DNA of 64,000 bases from Campylobacter concisus (GTDB lineage Bacteria; Campylobacterota; Campylobacteria; Campylobacterales; Campylobacteraceae), in NCBI RefSeq assembly GCF_003048405.1, contig NZ_PIQS01000005.1, positions 1-64,000 of the forward strand, read 5' to 3'. The translations under genes and the position numbers were made by a program. Positions 28,475-38,138 of this stretch are shown here, piece by piece; position 1 is the first letter of the stretch; each line of letters begins with the position of its first letter. A model generated the notes under the pieces. It did no database searches. It was not told the origin of the DNA and was given only the letters and a program-made list of their open reading frames with translations.

Positions 28475-28496
28475 TGCTATAAATAATCGTATAGCA
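28475..28496 (-). terminator. AT-rich hairpin with T run
   Basis: TGCTATA and TATAGCA form a 7-bp stem around an 8-nt loop, followed on the minus strand by TTTTTCTTTT. This is the standard rho-independent form, although the stem is A/T-rich. It lies downstream of the chemoreceptor gene. Confidence 0.5.
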
Positions 28497-28524
28497 AAGT
28501 AGCATATAAATTTTTATGGATAGG

Positions 28525-28555
28525 TTCTATCCCTTAATTATTTTAAGGGATAGAA
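28525..28555. terminator. Perfect 13-bp hairpin after the chemoreceptor gene
   Basis: TTCTATCCCTTAA pairs perfectly with TTAAGGGATAGAA across a 5-nt loop, 29 nt beyond the chemoreceptor stop codon. No T run follows directly; a second hairpin with a T run lies 29 nt further on. Confidence 0.55.
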
Positions 28556-28584
28556 TAATAGGAGCTCTAAGAGTAAGTCAAAGA

Positions 28585-30537
28585 TTAAAATTTACTTTTT
28601 CTAACTTCGTTTACTATCGCCTTAGCCATGTCGTCAACATCAGATGTTACTTCATTTGCTTTATTGACAATTACTACATTTTCTTTTGTAAGTGTGTCTA
28701 TTTGAGCAACTGATTGATTTATCATATTGATTCCCTCACTTTGCTCTTTTATAGATTCGCTCATTTCATTGATTGATTGAGCTAGTACGTTTGTATTTGC
28801 TTCGATCTCTGTTAGAGATTTTTGAGTTCTCTCTGCTAGTTTTCTAACCTCATCTGCAACAACCGCAAAGCCTCTACCATGCTCTCCTGCACGTGCTGCC
28901 TCGATCGCGGCATTAAGAGCTAGTAAATTTGTTTGATCAGCTATATCTCTAATAATAGTTATGATGTTTTTAATCTCATCACTTTGTCTAATAACATCAG
29001 ATGTTTTTTGAGATATTGCATTCATTGAGCTTGACATTTGCTCTACTGCAGCAGCAGATTCTTGAAGTGAGCTTGCTTGTACATTTGCGCCTTGAGTTAG
29101 TTCTTTCATTGACTGACTTAAAGACTCAGCCTTTTCTTCTAGCACATGGGCTTGATCTAAATTTGCTCTTAACATCTTGGCTATCTCTTCACCAAGAGCA
29201 TTTATACCAACCGCCATTTTGCCATCATCTTCAAGCCTTTTAGTAAAATCTTGTTTTTTAAAGCTTTCTAGTAGATTTAACACGTCATCGCCATTTTCCG
29301 CAATAGCATGTTTAAGAGCGATCTGTAAGTCTTTGAAAGTTTGTTTTAGCTGGCTAAGTGCAGGATTTGAAGTATCTGCATTAAGCTGAGCTACGTAGTT
29401 ACCTTTGCCGATTTGATTTACAAAAGTATTTGCTTCTTTAATGAAATTATTTTGCTCAGATAAATTTGCCTCGATTTGCTTGATATTCTCATTAATCAGT
29501 GCGCTCATCTGTCCGATCTCGTCGCTACCGCTACGATCTAAAAATTCAGCTTTATTAGTTTTATTATTTAAAAAGTCAAAAAACTTAACTAAGCCATTTT
29601 TAGTCTGATCTATGCCAGAGATCAAATTTTTACCTATCAATGTAGATACTAGCAACATAAGCAAAATACAAATCGCAATCACTATTGAGCTAAAAATAAG
29701 TTGGGTATTTGCTTCACTTTTTATGTGTTGTGCATCTTTTTGCATACTATCAAGTAGTTTAAGCTCAAGCTCTCTCATCGCATCTATTGAAATGCTTATC
29801 TTTGAAAACCAACTCGCTGCGTCATAAGATGCATCTTCAGTGGCAACTACATTTTTTATAATATTCATCGCATCTATAAAATCAGCCTTTTTTCTAGCGA
29901 TAGCGTCAAATTCATCGCTAAATTCTTTTGGGTTGTAATCGTCAAAATCCTGCATAAATTTATTTATAACGCTATTTAGTGCAACTACTTTGTTATAGTC
30001 CTCTTTACCTATGCTCTTTTTAGTAAAAATTCCATTTAAAGTAGCACGCAAAATACCAAAAGACTCTTTTATCTCACCAACAATAATAATACGCTTTAGA
30101 TCATCTACCAAGCTAGGCTCGAGCTTATCACTATATCCATTTATAGCAATAACCTCTTTTCTTAAAATTTTTGTTATACGACTAATTAGATCATTGCCAC
30201 TTTTTTGATCTACATTTGAGCGGATACTATTTATCTCTGAAACTATTTCATTTTTCTCTTCAAGCTTATCAAGCGCAGCATCTACTTTCTTACGCTGCTC
30301 TAATAAATTTTTATTATCCCCTCCTGCTAGCACACCTGAGCTAAATCCGCGTTCTTTTTGCATCTCATGGATAAAATTATTTTGATTGATTATTGTATCC
30401 ACGATCTTCTCGCTAAACTCTGCTTTTGAGCGAGTTTTTAAGATACCATTTAGCATGTATGCACTCATGATACCAAGGCCAATAAGACTGACGATAACTA
30501 TCGCCATAATCTTAGATTTAATACCTAGATTATTCAT
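28585..30537 (-). CDS. Methyl-accepting chemotaxis protein with NIT sensor domain (650 aa)
   Basis: This is a transmembrane chemoreceptor. TM1 lies at about residues 12-33. The periplasmic region (about 35-275) looks like the nitrate/nitrite-sensing (NIT) domain, with its characteristic [16 protein letters not shown] near 53-68. TM2 is near 282-305, then a HAMP region and a cytoplasmic signalling domain whose hairpin tip contains [20 protein letters not shown] near 540. The C-terminus (VNEVRKSKF) lacks a CheR-binding pentapeptide. The ligand is not known; NIT domains can bind nitrate, nitrite or other ligands. It sits between two paralogous amino-acid-binding protein genes on the same strand. 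AAAAGGAGAGA precedes the ATG. Confidence 0.9.
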   Translation of the reverse strand: MNNLGIKSKIMAIVIVSLIGLGIMSAYMLNGILKTRSKAEFSEKIVDTIINQNNFIHEMQKERGFSSGVLAGGDNKNLLEQRKKVDAALDKLEEKNEIVSEINSIRSNVDQKSGNDLISRITKILRKEVIAINGYSDKLEPSLVDDLKRIIIVGEIKESFGILRATLNGIFTKKSIGKEDYNKVVALNSVINKFMQDFDDYNPKEFSDEFDAIARKKADFIDAMNIIKNVVATEDASYDAASWFSKISISIDAMRELELKLLDSMQKDAQHIKSEANTQLIFSSIVIAICILLMLLVSTLIGKNLISGIDQTKNGLVKFFDFLNNKTNKAEFLDRSGSDEIGQMSALINENIKQIEANLSEQNNFIKEANTFVNQIGKGNYVAQLNADTSNPALSQLKQTFKDLQIALKHAIAENGDDVLNLLESFKKQDFTKRLEDDGKMAVGINALGEEIAKMLRANLDQAHVLEEKAESLSQSMKELTQGANVQASSLQESAAAVEQMSSSMNAISQKTSDVIRQSDEIKNIITIIRDIADQTNLLALNAAIEAARAGEHGRGFAVVADEVRKLAERTQKSLTEIEANTNVLAQSINEMSESIKEQSEGINMINQSVAQIDTLTKENVVIVNKANEVTSDVDDMAKAIVNEVRKSKF

Positions 30538-30874
30538 TTTCTCTCCTTTTAGTTTTTCTTAATATCTGCTTCAAAAAATAAAGCCATACGACTTTAATAC
30601 TTAAAATTTATCAACCAAAAAATACTTTTGGTTGCTTTTATAAAAAATATTGATTAGCCTATTTATGTAAAATTTTAATTTAAATTTAGCTTTATTAAAT
30701 AGTAGGAATTTTTTAACAAAATTGTGATACATGCAAATAGAAAATAGCACATTTAAAATAAATGCCGTTCTCATCCTGAGAAGCTTCATTTTTTCTCCTT
30801 GAAAATAATTAAGCCATTTTATTAATTTTACTTTTAAAAGATGTTAAATTTTAAAAATTAGAAAAAAGTGAGTT
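30538..30874. other. AT-rich gap with one doubtful small ORF
   Basis: Between the chemoreceptor start and the upstream terminator hairpin I see no supported gene. A 62-codon minus-strand ORF (30601-30789) has an AAGGAG site 7 nt before its ATG and a hydrophobic start (MKLLRMRTAFILNVLFSI), then a Lys/Phe/Tyr/Asn-rich tail that looks like translated A/T-rich noise. It could be a signal-peptide remnant of a lost gene. No RNA gene is apparent. Confidence 0.3.
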
Positions 30875-30903
30875 TTTGCAGAGAATTCCTGCTTCTCTGC
30901 AAA
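30875..30903 (-). terminator. Terminator of the amino-acid ABC operon
   Basis: TTTGCAGAGAA pairs perfectly with TTCTCTGCAAA over a 7-nt loop, 14 nt after the stop of the binding-protein gene. T-rich sequence (CTTTTTTCT) lies a few nt further on the minus strand. Confidence 0.65.
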
Positions 30904-30917
30904 TTTTGTATTTAGAT

Positions 30918-31691
30918 TTATTTCTTTAATCCATATTTATCTAGCATTTTGTCAAATTCGCCAGATTTTTGTAGCTCATCGATCGCTGCGTCTATCTTCT
31001 TGATAAGCTCAGTATGTTTGCCTTTATCAAACGCCATTGCAAATCCTTCCGTGCCATCAGGAACTCTTAAAAATTCTTCTAAATCTGGATTTTGTTTTAA
31101 ATATTCAACCCCTATCGGACTATCAGTTAGTACAACGTCGATTTTACCAGCGTTTAGTGACATGATGGCAGCTGCTACATTTTCAGCAGGTATCGACTTA
31201 GTAGTTATGCTTTTGGCTGCTTCTTCTTGAAGTGTGCCAACTTGAGCTGAAATTTTCTTATCCTTAAGATTGTCTTTATTTACATCTGAGCCTTTTTTGC
31301 GGATAAATAAATTTTCTGAAAAATAATATGGCTTGGTAAAATCAACCGATTTCCTTCTCTCATCAGTTGCACTCATTCCGCTTATAGCAATATCAATTTT
31401 ACCGGTTTTTAATGCTGATATCAGTCCATCAAAGCTCATATTTGCAACATCAAATTTTATTCCAGTTTTTTTGGTAATCTCATTTAATAAATCTATCTCA
31501 AAGCCAACAATTTTATTATTTTCATCAAGATATTCAAAAGGTGGATAATCAGCGCTAGAGCCAACTTTATAAACTACATTTTTACTAGCTTCTTCGGCAT
31601 TATTTACTGCATTTTTTTTATTAGCATCATCGCCACAACCTAGTAAAAACAAAACCAAACTTGCCATCAAAAATTTTAAAATTTTACTCAT
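30918..31691 (-). CDS. Family 3 amino-acid-binding lipoprotein of an ABC transporter (257 aa)
   Basis: The lipobox LLGC gives a lipidated C19. After a polar Asn/Ala/Lys linker comes a family-3 solute-binding domain with SADYPPFEYLDE, GFEIDLLNEITKKTG, MSFDGLISALKTGKI and ISGMSATDERRK. It is a close paralogue of the protein at 27673-28389, as nearly every pocket segment matches. It is the last gene of the permease-ATPase-binding protein operon, 11 nt after the ATPase, with a terminator hairpin behind it. The ligand is probably a polar or basic amino acid but cannot be read from sequence. Confidence 0.93.
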   Translation of the reverse strand: MSKILKFLMASLVLFLLGCGDDANKKNAVNNAEEASKNVVYKVGSSADYPPFEYLDENNKIVGFEIDLLNEITKKTGIKFDVANMSFDGLISALKTGKIDIAISGMSATDERRKSVDFTKPYYFSENLFIRKKGSDVNKDNLKDKKISAQVGTLQEEAAKSITTKSIPAENVAAAIMSLNAGKIDVVLTDSPIGVEYLKQNPDLEEFLRVPDGTEGFAMAFDKGKHTELIKKIDAAIDELQKSGEFDKMLDKYGLKK

Positions 31692-31702
31692 TTTCTACTC
31701 CT

Positions 31703-32431
31703 TTAATGATTTAAAATTTTGCCTAAAAACTCTTGCAGACGCTCGTGCTGTGGATTTGTAAAGACATTTTTTGGTGTGTCATCAACTGCTATCTTGCCTT
31801 TATCCATAAAGAAAATTCTATTTGCCACGTTTCTTGCAAAGCCCATCTCATGGGTCACCACAAGCATCGTTATGCCCCTTGCAGCAACATCTTTCATAAT
31901 ATCAAGCACCTCTCCGATCATCTCAGGATCAAGCGCACTTGTCGGCTCGTCAAATAGTATCACCTCTGGATCCATTGCTAGGCTTCTAGCGATCGCGATA
32001 CGTTGCTTCTGTCCGCCTGAAAGCTTGTGCGGATAGGCAAATTTCTTATCACTTAGCCCAACACTTCTTAGCAACTCATCGGCTCTTTTTTCTGCACTTG
32101 CTTTATCTAAAATTCCCGCTTTTATCGGAGCTAGAGTTAAATTTTGCAAGACGTTTTTATTTGCAAAAAGATTAAAGTGCTGAAAAACCATGCTCACTTT
32201 TTGGCGAATTTTATTTATATCTGATTTTTTATCTAAAATATCTTCGCCATTTATCTTTATGTGTCCACTATCTGGATCCTCAAGGCGGTTTATGCAGCGT
32301 AAAAATGTACTTTTGCCACCACCGCTTGGACCAATTATCGCAATAACTTCACCTTTTTTTATATCTACGCTAATATCATTTAAAACTCGCAAATCGCCAT
32401 AACTTTTGTTTAAATTTTTAATCTCAATCAT
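31703..32431 (-). CDS. Polar amino acid ABC transporter ATPase, GlnQ/HisP type (242 aa)
   Basis: The protein is a standard single-domain import ATPase. GPSGGGKST (Walker A) is at residues 33-41, the Q-loop lies in MVFQHFNLF near 81-89, LSGGQKQR is the signature near 135-142, ILFDEPTSALDP is the Walker B region, and the H-loop is in VVTHEMGFA. The length and the HFNLF motif are typical of polar amino acid importers. It overlaps the permease gene by 8 nt. Campylobacter has several such ATPases (PebC, PaqQ and others), so I give no symbol. Confidence 0.94.
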   Translation of the reverse strand: MIEIKNLNKSYGDLRVLNDISVDIKKGEVIAIIGPSGGGKSTFLRCINRLEDPDSGHIKINGEDILDKKSDINKIRQKVSMVFQHFNLFANKNVLQNLTLAPIKAGILDKASAEKRADELLRSVGLSDKKFAYPHKLSGGQKQRIAIARSLAMDPEVILFDEPTSALDPEMIGEVLDIMKDVAARGITMLVVTHEMGFARNVANRIFFMDKGKIAVDDTPKNVFTNPQHERLQEFLGKILNH

Positions 32432-33134
32432 GGCGGTTTAATCTCCTCTCAAGTAGTTTTGTCAAAAGTGTAAAAAATTTAACACTCACATAATAGACAA
32501 TGCCCGTAAAAATGACTGGCTCTGGGCTGTAAAAGACCGCTTGCAAGCTCTTACTTTGCATCGTGATATCAACGACGCTTATGTAGCCAACGACTGATGT
32601 CTCTTTAAATAGCGATATAAACTCATTTGCAAGAGCTGGTAAGATATTTTTCGTAGCTTGTGGAAAAACTATCTCGCGCATCGAAACATAGTAGTTTAGG
32701 CCCATCGCACGAGCCGCTTCCATTTGTCCTTTATCCACGCTGTTTATGCCACTTCGCACGATCTCGGCCACATAAGCAGAGCTATTTAGTCCAAGTGCGA
32801 TGAGAGCTACATAAAAATTATCACTCCATGTGGCAAAAATGACAACTGAAAATATTAAAAGTTGAAGTATTACAGGTGTTCCACGTAAGATATCGATATA
32901 TTCATCAATTATAAAATTTAAGACTTTAATATTTAAAAATTTAATAAACGCCAAGGTAAATCCAAGTGTTATGCCTATGACAATACCGCCTATAGTAAGC
33001 CCTAAAGTCACTCCATAACTTTTGATATAAGCGATCTCTTGAGCCTCACTAAGATCTCTTGGATAGAAAAAATATGCTCCAAGTGAGACGATTATCATAA
33101 AAAATAGAAATTTAGCTAAATTTTGAGCCTTCAA
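32424..33134 (-). CDS. Polar amino acid ABC transporter permease, HisM/GlnP type (236 aa)
   Basis: The first helix (LAKFLFFMIIVSLGAYFF) and about four further membrane segments are visible. The EAA loop that contacts the ATPase reads EAARAMGLNYYVSMREIVFPQA near residues 137-158. YIDILRGTPVILQL near 82-95 is the conserved segment of the HisMQ branch. The start is a TTG with AAGGA 5 nt upstream; no nearby ATG fits. A single permease gene implies a homodimer. It is the first gene of the operon and diverges from putP. Confidence 0.93.
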   Translation of the reverse strand: MKAQNLAKFLFFMIIVSLGAYFFYPRDLSEAQEIAYIKSYGVTLGLTIGGIVIGITLGFTLAFIKFLNIKVLNFIIDEYIDILRGTPVILQLLIFSVVIFATWSDNFYVALIALGLNSSAYVAEIVRSGINSVDKGQMEAARAMGLNYYVSMREIVFPQATKNILPALANEFISLFKETSVVGYISVVDITMQSKSLQAVFYSPEPVIFTGIVYYVSVKFFTLLTKLLERRLNRHD

Positions 33135-33284
33135 CTTCGTCCTTCTCTTTAAAATATGGCTTTAAATAATACGAAAAAATTTATATCATTTTGCTTAAAA
33201 GCGTTTAAGGATCGGCGCTGAATGTTGTAATTTAAAAAAATTTATATTAACATAAGCCATTTATCTTAATTTGAAAGGAAATTT

Positions 33285-34772
33285 ATGAGCTTTGGGTCTT
33301 ATTTAGCCATCGCCATCTATTTTGGCTTTTTGCTCTTTATCGGACGATATTTCTACGATAAAAACGCAAGTATGAACGAGTATCTGCTAGATAACCGTCG
33401 AATGGGTCCAGTAGTTACTGCACTTAGTGCTGGTGCTTCTGATATGAGTGGTTGGATGCTACTTGGCGTGCCCGGAGCCTTATACGCAACTGGTATAGCA
33501 AATGTGTGGATGATAATTGGTCTTATCATTGGAGCTTACTGCAACTATCTATTTTTAGCAAAGAGGCTTAGAATTTATACTGAAGTTGCGAGTGATAGTA
33601 TCACGATACCAGACTTTTTAGAAAATCGCTTTAAAGATAGGACTAAAATTTTAAGAATCATCTCTGGTCTTATCATTTTAATCTTTTTCACGCTTTATGT
33701 AAGTAGCGGCATCATCGCTGGCGGAAAGACATTTGAGAGCTTTTTTGGTTTAAAATTTGCCTACGGAGCGGTCTTCACACTTGTTATCGTGGTCTTTTAC
33801 ACATTTTTTGGTGGATTTAAAGCAGTTAGTATAACTGATGCATTTCAGGGGCTTTTGATGTTTTGTGTCCTAGTCTCGATCCCAGTCGTGGCATATCTAA
33901 ATTTAGACTTGCCAAGCGATACAAATTTGATAAAGGAGATAAGCAAGCTTGATACAAATCACCTAAATCCATTTAGAGATCAAACTTTTTGGGGAATTTT
34001 AGGACTTATGGCTTGGGGATTTGGCTATTTTGGACAGCCACACATCATTGTTAGATTTATGGCGATACGCGATTCAAAAGAGCTTGCTAAAGCAAGAAGA
34101 ATCGGCATTGGATGGATGAGCATTGGGTTGCTTGGTGCGATTATGAGCGGACTTATTGGCTTTGTCTACTTTAGTCAAAGAGGCGGGCTTAGTGATCCTG
34201 AGACGGTGTTTCTAAAGCTTGGTGAGCTACTTTTCCCACCATTTTTTATAGGTATTATCATCTCAGCTGTGCTTTCAGCGATAATGAGTACTATCTCAAG
34301 TCAGCTTTTAGTTACATCTAGCTCGGTAACAAAGGACTTTATCTTTGCATTCTATAAAAAAGAGATTAGTCAAAATACACAAACGGCGATCAGTCGCTAT
34401 GCTGTCGTAGTAGTGGCCATAGTTGCTACCATACTTGCCTTTATCTCGACAGATAATGTTCTAAACGTCGTTGGCAACGCTTGGGCCGGATTTGGTGCGA
34501 GCTTTGGACCAGTGCTACTTTTTAGCCTTTACTGGAAGCGCATGAGTGCACTTGGAGCATTAGCCGGTATGATAGCTGGAGGTGCGACCGTAATATTTTG
34601 GATCACTTCAGGACTAAACGCTTATGTTTATGAAATTTTGCCTGGCATCATAGCTTCTTGCATAGCGATCATTAGCGTAAGTATCTGGGGAGATGCGATA
34701 AATAAAATGACGAGCGAACCTCACGAGCAAGTCATAAAAGATGAATTTGAAAAGATGAAAACAAGGCTTTAA
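33285..34772 (+). CDS. putP: Sodium/proline symporter (495 aa)
   Basis: This is a sodium:solute symporter of the PutP branch with about 13 membrane helices. Characteristic parts are NEYLLDNRRMGP near residue 30, ALSAGASDMSGWMLLGVPGALY near 47-68, GGFKAVSITDAFQG near 174 and the GILGLMAWGFGYFGQPHIIVRF segment near 233-255. These match proline transporters closely. AAAGGA precedes the ATG. Proline is an important carbon source for campylobacters; no putA is in the window. Confidence 0.92.
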   Translation: MSFGSYLAIAIYFGFLLFIGRYFYDKNASMNEYLLDNRRMGPVVTALSAGASDMSGWMLLGVPGALYATGIANVWMIIGLIIGAYCNYLFLAKRLRIYTEVASDSITIPDFLENRFKDRTKILRIISGLIILIFFTLYVSSGIIAGGKTFESFFGLKFAYGAVFTLVIVVFYTFFGGFKAVSITDAFQGLLMFCVLVSIPVVAYLNLDLPSDTNLIKEISKLDTNHLNPFRDQTFWGILGLMAWGFGYFGQPHIIVRFMAIRDSKELAKARRIGIGWMSIGLLGAIMSGLIGFVYFSQRGGLSDPETVFLKLGELLFPPFFIGIIISAVLSAIMSTISSQLLVTSSSVTKDFIFAFYKKEISQNTQTAISRYAVVVVAIVATILAFISTDNVLNVVGNAWAGFGASFGPVLLFSLYWKRMSALGALAGMIAGGATVIFWITSGLNAYVYEILPGIIASCIAIISVSIWGDAINKMTSEPHEQVIKDEFEKMKTRL

Positions 34773-34785
34773 GCCTAAACTTACA

Positions 34786-34818
34786 AGAAATTCCTAGTAT
34801 CTTGTGCTAGGAATTTCT
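34786..34818. terminator. Bidirectional terminator between putP and mnmC
   Basis: AGAAATTCCTAG pairs perfectly with CTAGGAATTTCT across a 9-nt loop, midway between the two convergent stop codons. Confidence 0.75.
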
Positions 34819-34830
34819 GCTAATTGCCTC

Positions 34831-36699
34831 TTAAAGTTTTAATCCCCTTTTTAGTTTTCTTATCAAAAATCTAGCTGGATGAAGCTCGTGAAATAGCGAT
34901 CTTTCTATACAAAGTGGGCGAGCAAGCACAAGATCCATTATCAAATTTGCTCCAAGTATCGCTGTGCCAAGACCTCGCGAGCCGTGAGCAAAATTTACAA
35001 AAACATTTTTTTCGTAGCTTGCTTTTGGATTGTTATCTTTATTTTTACTCCAAAATAACCCTTTGTAGTTTTGCTTGTAAAATTCTTCGTCATGTAAGGC
35101 GCCAATTATCGGAAACCTATCTCCGCTATAGCTTCTATAGCCTACACGTGAGCCGATAATGGTGGCTTTTTTGATGTCGAAAAACTCGCCTACATCGCTT
35201 AAATTTTTAGCGTTATCTTCGTCTTTTGGCGTATCGCAAATTTCATTTCTGGCATAAGTAGCGCCGATAACTTGCACACCTTTGACGGCTGGACAAATGT
35301 AGCCTTTTGCGCTTAGCGGCATGGCATTTTTTAGCACTGGTTTTAGGTGCGTGACTTGGCCTCGGACACTGCTTATTTGCATGTCGTAGCCCTTAAAAAT
35401 TTCACTGCTCTTACTGCCAGTGCAAAAGACCAAGATGTCAGCCTCCAAGCTTTTTTTATTTTTAAATTTAACGCTTATCTTGCCGTTATGTAGATGCGCC
35501 CTACTCTCATACTCGTGATTAAATAAAATTTCAAAACTGCTTGATAAAAATTTACAAATTTCTCTTGGTCTAGCGTAAGCGCCGTCTTTTATAAACATCC
35601 CAGGATATGGCTTTAAGCTCTCATCAAATTTAAAAATATTCTCTACGCTTTGATCCTGCCACGAGCCATATCTTTTAATAAGTTCATCGTCAAATGCGTA
35701 GTCGATGCAGCCATTAAATTTGATAAGGCTTTCTGGCAAAGTCGCCTTGTAAAATCTCACTGCTTGCAAAAATGCGTTTAAATGCATGCGGCCTAAATTT
35801 ACCCCGGGCTTTGTAACTAGTGGCATCAAAGCACCACAGTGATTGCCTGAGCCATTTGTAGCCACTTCGCCCTTTGCCTCGGCGATCACCACCTTAAGGC
35901 CATTTTTGGCTAGTTCGCCAGCTGTTGCAAGTCCAGCCACGCCAGCTCCTATGATAAGTGCTGTTTTGCCTTTTGGCTTAGACAGTGGTTCGCATCTCGC
36001 AAACCAAGCATCCTTTAAATTTTCATCCTTTTTCTCTAGCACGGCGCTACTCATCTGACGTTTTCTAGCGTATCCCTCTTTTAAGCTTAGCAAAAAGCCA
36101 GCGCCCTTTAGCCCGTCTTTTACTATTTTTGCACACGAGTAGGTTCTAGCAATAGTACCAACCCTGCTTAGTCTTGCGATCTCTCTAAAAATTTCTTCGC
36201 TCCAAATCGAGCCATTTTTACTTGGAGCAAAGCCGTCTAGAAACCAGATGTCAGCGTTAAAATCAAGCTCGGGTAAAATTTCTTTAGCCTCGCCGTAGCA
36301 AAGATCAAGTGTGATATTTGGAGTAAAATTTATACGGTGTATGCCCTCAATAAGTGGCGGATAGAGTGAAACCAGCTTTTTGGCATAAGCTTTAAAAATG
36401 CCTAAATTTTCATAAATTTTTAAAAGATCATCTTTTTTAATAGGACTTTTTTCGATGCTAACAAAGTGAAGTTTTTTAGAGCTATTTTTAAATTTCTTAC
36501 AAAGTGTGAAGAAATTTAGCCCAGCACCAAAGCCAGTCTCAGCGATGATGAAGCTGTCTTTACTCTGCCAAATTTCATCAAGTGCGCTTGCAAAGACAAA
36601 TTCACTCTCAAGCAAAGGTTTATCGGTATTGAAATAGATATCGCCAAACTCCTCGTTAAATGGAATTTGCCCTTTAAAGCTTAAATTTGCATTTTTCAT
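34831..36699 (-). CDS. mnmC: Bifunctional tRNA mnm5s2U34 synthesis protein MnmC (622 aa)
   Basis: MnmC completes mnm5s2U at the wobble position of several tRNAs. The N-terminal methyltransferase domain (about residues 1-230) has ETGFGAGLNFF near 54-64 and IWFLDGFAPSKN near 150-161. The C-terminal FAD-dependent oxidase begins with IIGAGVAGLATAGELA near 251. Both activities thus appear present. The order methyltransferase then oxidase is the normal one. It is the last gene of a very long minus-strand set and overlaps the amidase gene by 4 nt. Confidence 0.94.
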   Translation of the reverse strand: MKNANLSFKGQIPFNEEFGDIYFNTDKPLLESEFVFASALDEIWQSKDSFIIAETGFGAGLNFFTLCKKFKNSSKKLHFVSIEKSPIKKDDLLKIYENLGIFKAYAKKLVSLYPPLIEGIHRINFTPNITLDLCYGEAKEILPELDFNADIWFLDGFAPSKNGSIWSEEIFREIARLSRVGTIARTYSCAKIVKDGLKGAGFLLSLKEGYARKRQMSSAVLEKKDENLKDAWFARCEPLSKPKGKTALIIGAGVAGLATAGELAKNGLKVVIAEAKGEVATNGSGNHCGALMPLVTKPGVNLGRMHLNAFLQAVRFYKATLPESLIKFNGCIDYAFDDELIKRYGSWQDQSVENIFKFDESLKPYPGMFIKDGAYARPREICKFLSSSFEILFNHEYESRAHLHNGKISVKFKNKKSLEADILVFCTGSKSSEIFKGYDMQISSVRGQVTHLKPVLKNAMPLSAKGYICPAVKGVQVIGATYARNEICDTPKDEDNAKNLSDVGEFFDIKKATIIGSRVGYRSYSGDRFPIIGALHDEEFYKQNYKGLFWSKNKDNNPKASYEKNVFVNFAHGSRGLGTAILGANLIMDLVLARPLCIERSLFHELHPARFLIRKLKRGLKL

Positions 36700-38138
36700 C
36701 TATTTTTTGCGAAATATCCATCTATACCGTTTGCTATGCCGTTTGCAAGGGCATTTTGATAGGCATCATTAAAGAGCTTTTCGCCCTCAACTGGATGCGT
36801 GATATAGCCGATCTCAACAAGAACTGCTGGCATAAGAGCGCCTACGAGTACCCAAAACGGCGCTTCCCTTACACTACCGTCACTTGCAGCATAGACCTTT
36901 CTAGCACTTGCTAAAATTTCTTTTTGGATATCGATACCAAGCTTATTTGACGCGATGATCTTCTCGCGATTTAGCACATTTAGAAATGTCTGCTGTGAAA
37001 AGTAATTCATCTCTTCGATATCTGATTTATTCTCAAGCGCAGCCGCGTTTTTACTACGTTCGCTTCTTGCAGGCGATAAGAAAAATGTCTCAATGCCGTG
37101 CATACTCTTTGCCTTTGTGGCATTTGGAGCGGCATTTGCGTGAATGGAAACAAATAGATCAGCCATCTTATCGTTTGCAAATTTTGTTCTTGTTCTTAAA
37201 TTTATAAAGACATCGGTTGATCTAGTAAAATAAACCTTGTAGCCACGCGCTTTTAGTATGTCGCCAAGCTTTTTGGCTACACCTAAAACCGCAGTTTTTT
37301 CCTGAAGCTTGCCATTTACTGCGCCTGGATCAGTGCCACCATGACCTGGATCGATGACGATCGTTTTGTTGCGTGAAAATTTACCAGTCGCAACTGGTGG
37401 CAAAGGTGCTGCCACTGGCTCACTTTGTGCAGGCTGCGGCTTTAAATTTGGCTCAGGCTCTTTGTGTGGCACTTCTTCATTTTTGTTTTTAGTTTTATGA
37501 AGTGGTGCTTTTACATTTTCATTTGAGATAAAATTTTGAGCGCTGATTATAAGCAGATCACCTGTTGCATTTGCTTTTATAGTCTTTTGGGCCTTATCAG
37601 AAAAAATAACTCTAACAGTGTTTTTATCATACTGCGAGATATGAATATAATCAGATATGAAATTTTTATAAGTTAGCGGATTACCATTTAGTCTACCGTC
37701 AATATCCATAATGTTTTTATATGTATTTTGTTGCTTTAAAAAGGATGTTTTTAATTTTGCAGTATCAATTTTTGTATTAAACTTAAGTACTAAAGTGTCA
37801 TTTACCTTGGTTGCACTAAGCAGCGTCAAAGTAGTAGTACTAGGCGTACTGGCGCTCTTTACGCCATTTAGTGCATTTAGATCTTTTATATACCCACTTG
37901 AGTCAAAACCAAGCGATTTTGAGCTGGTTATGAGTCTTGTGAGCGCTTGTTTTTTTATATTTTTGTCATTTTTGATGATCGCGTCGACATAGATATCTTT
38001 TATATCGTTGTGAAATTTAATCTTTGCACTTCTGCTTGAACTGGCAAAATTTTTATCAAATTTTACAAATATCTCAGAATTTGTCGAGGCAAAAAGGAAA
38101 TTACAAACAATAAAAAAGAGGATTATCGCTCGTTTCAT
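36696..38138 (-). CDS. N-acetylmuramoyl-L-alanine amidase, Amidase_3 (480 aa)
   Basis: This is a periplasmic zinc amidase that cuts the lactyl-peptide bond of peptidoglycan during daughter-cell separation. It has a signal peptide (residues 1-17), an N-terminal region of about 220 residues with AMIN-like beta character, and a Pro-rich linker (PHKEPEPNLKPQPAQ) near 226-250. The catalytic domain has DPGHGG, then QEKTAV, SIHANA and the closing VEIGYITHP, which supply the zinc His/Glu residues and the catalytic Glu. It is equivalent to C. jejuni AmiA (Cj1269c) by content and position. The EnvC-like factor and FtsEX that would be expected to activate it are encoded in the same gene run. Confidence 0.93.
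   Translation of the reverse strand: MKRAIILFFIVCNFLFASTNSEIFVKFDKNFASSSRSAKIKFHNDIKDIYVDAIIKNDKNIKKQALTRLITSSKSLGFDSSGYIKDLNALNGVKSASTPSTTTLTLLSATKVNDTLVLKFNTKIDTAKLKTSFLKQQNTYKNIMDIDGRLNGNPLTYKNFISDYIHISQYDKNTVRVIFSDKAQKTIKANATGDLLIISAQNFISNENVKAPLHKTKNKNEEVPHKEPEPNLKPQPAQSEPVAAPLPPVATGKFSRNKTIVIDPGHGGTDPGAVNGKLQEKTAVLGVAKKLGDILKARGYKVYFTRSTDVFINLRTRTKFANDKMADLFVSIHANAAPNATKAKSMHGIETFFLSPARSERSKNAAALENKSDIEEMNYFSQQTFLNVLNREKIIASNKLGIDIQKEILASARKVYAASDGSVREAPFWVLVGALMPAVLVEIGYITHPVEGEKLFNDAYQNALANGIANGIDGYFAKNR

Noticed and set aside
30601..30789. 62-codon minus-strand ORF with an AAGGAG site and a hydrophobic start
   Set aside because: The tail is Lys/Phe/Tyr/Asn-rich low-complexity sequence as produced by A/T-rich DNA, and no family is evident. 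Described under the gap and not called as a gene.
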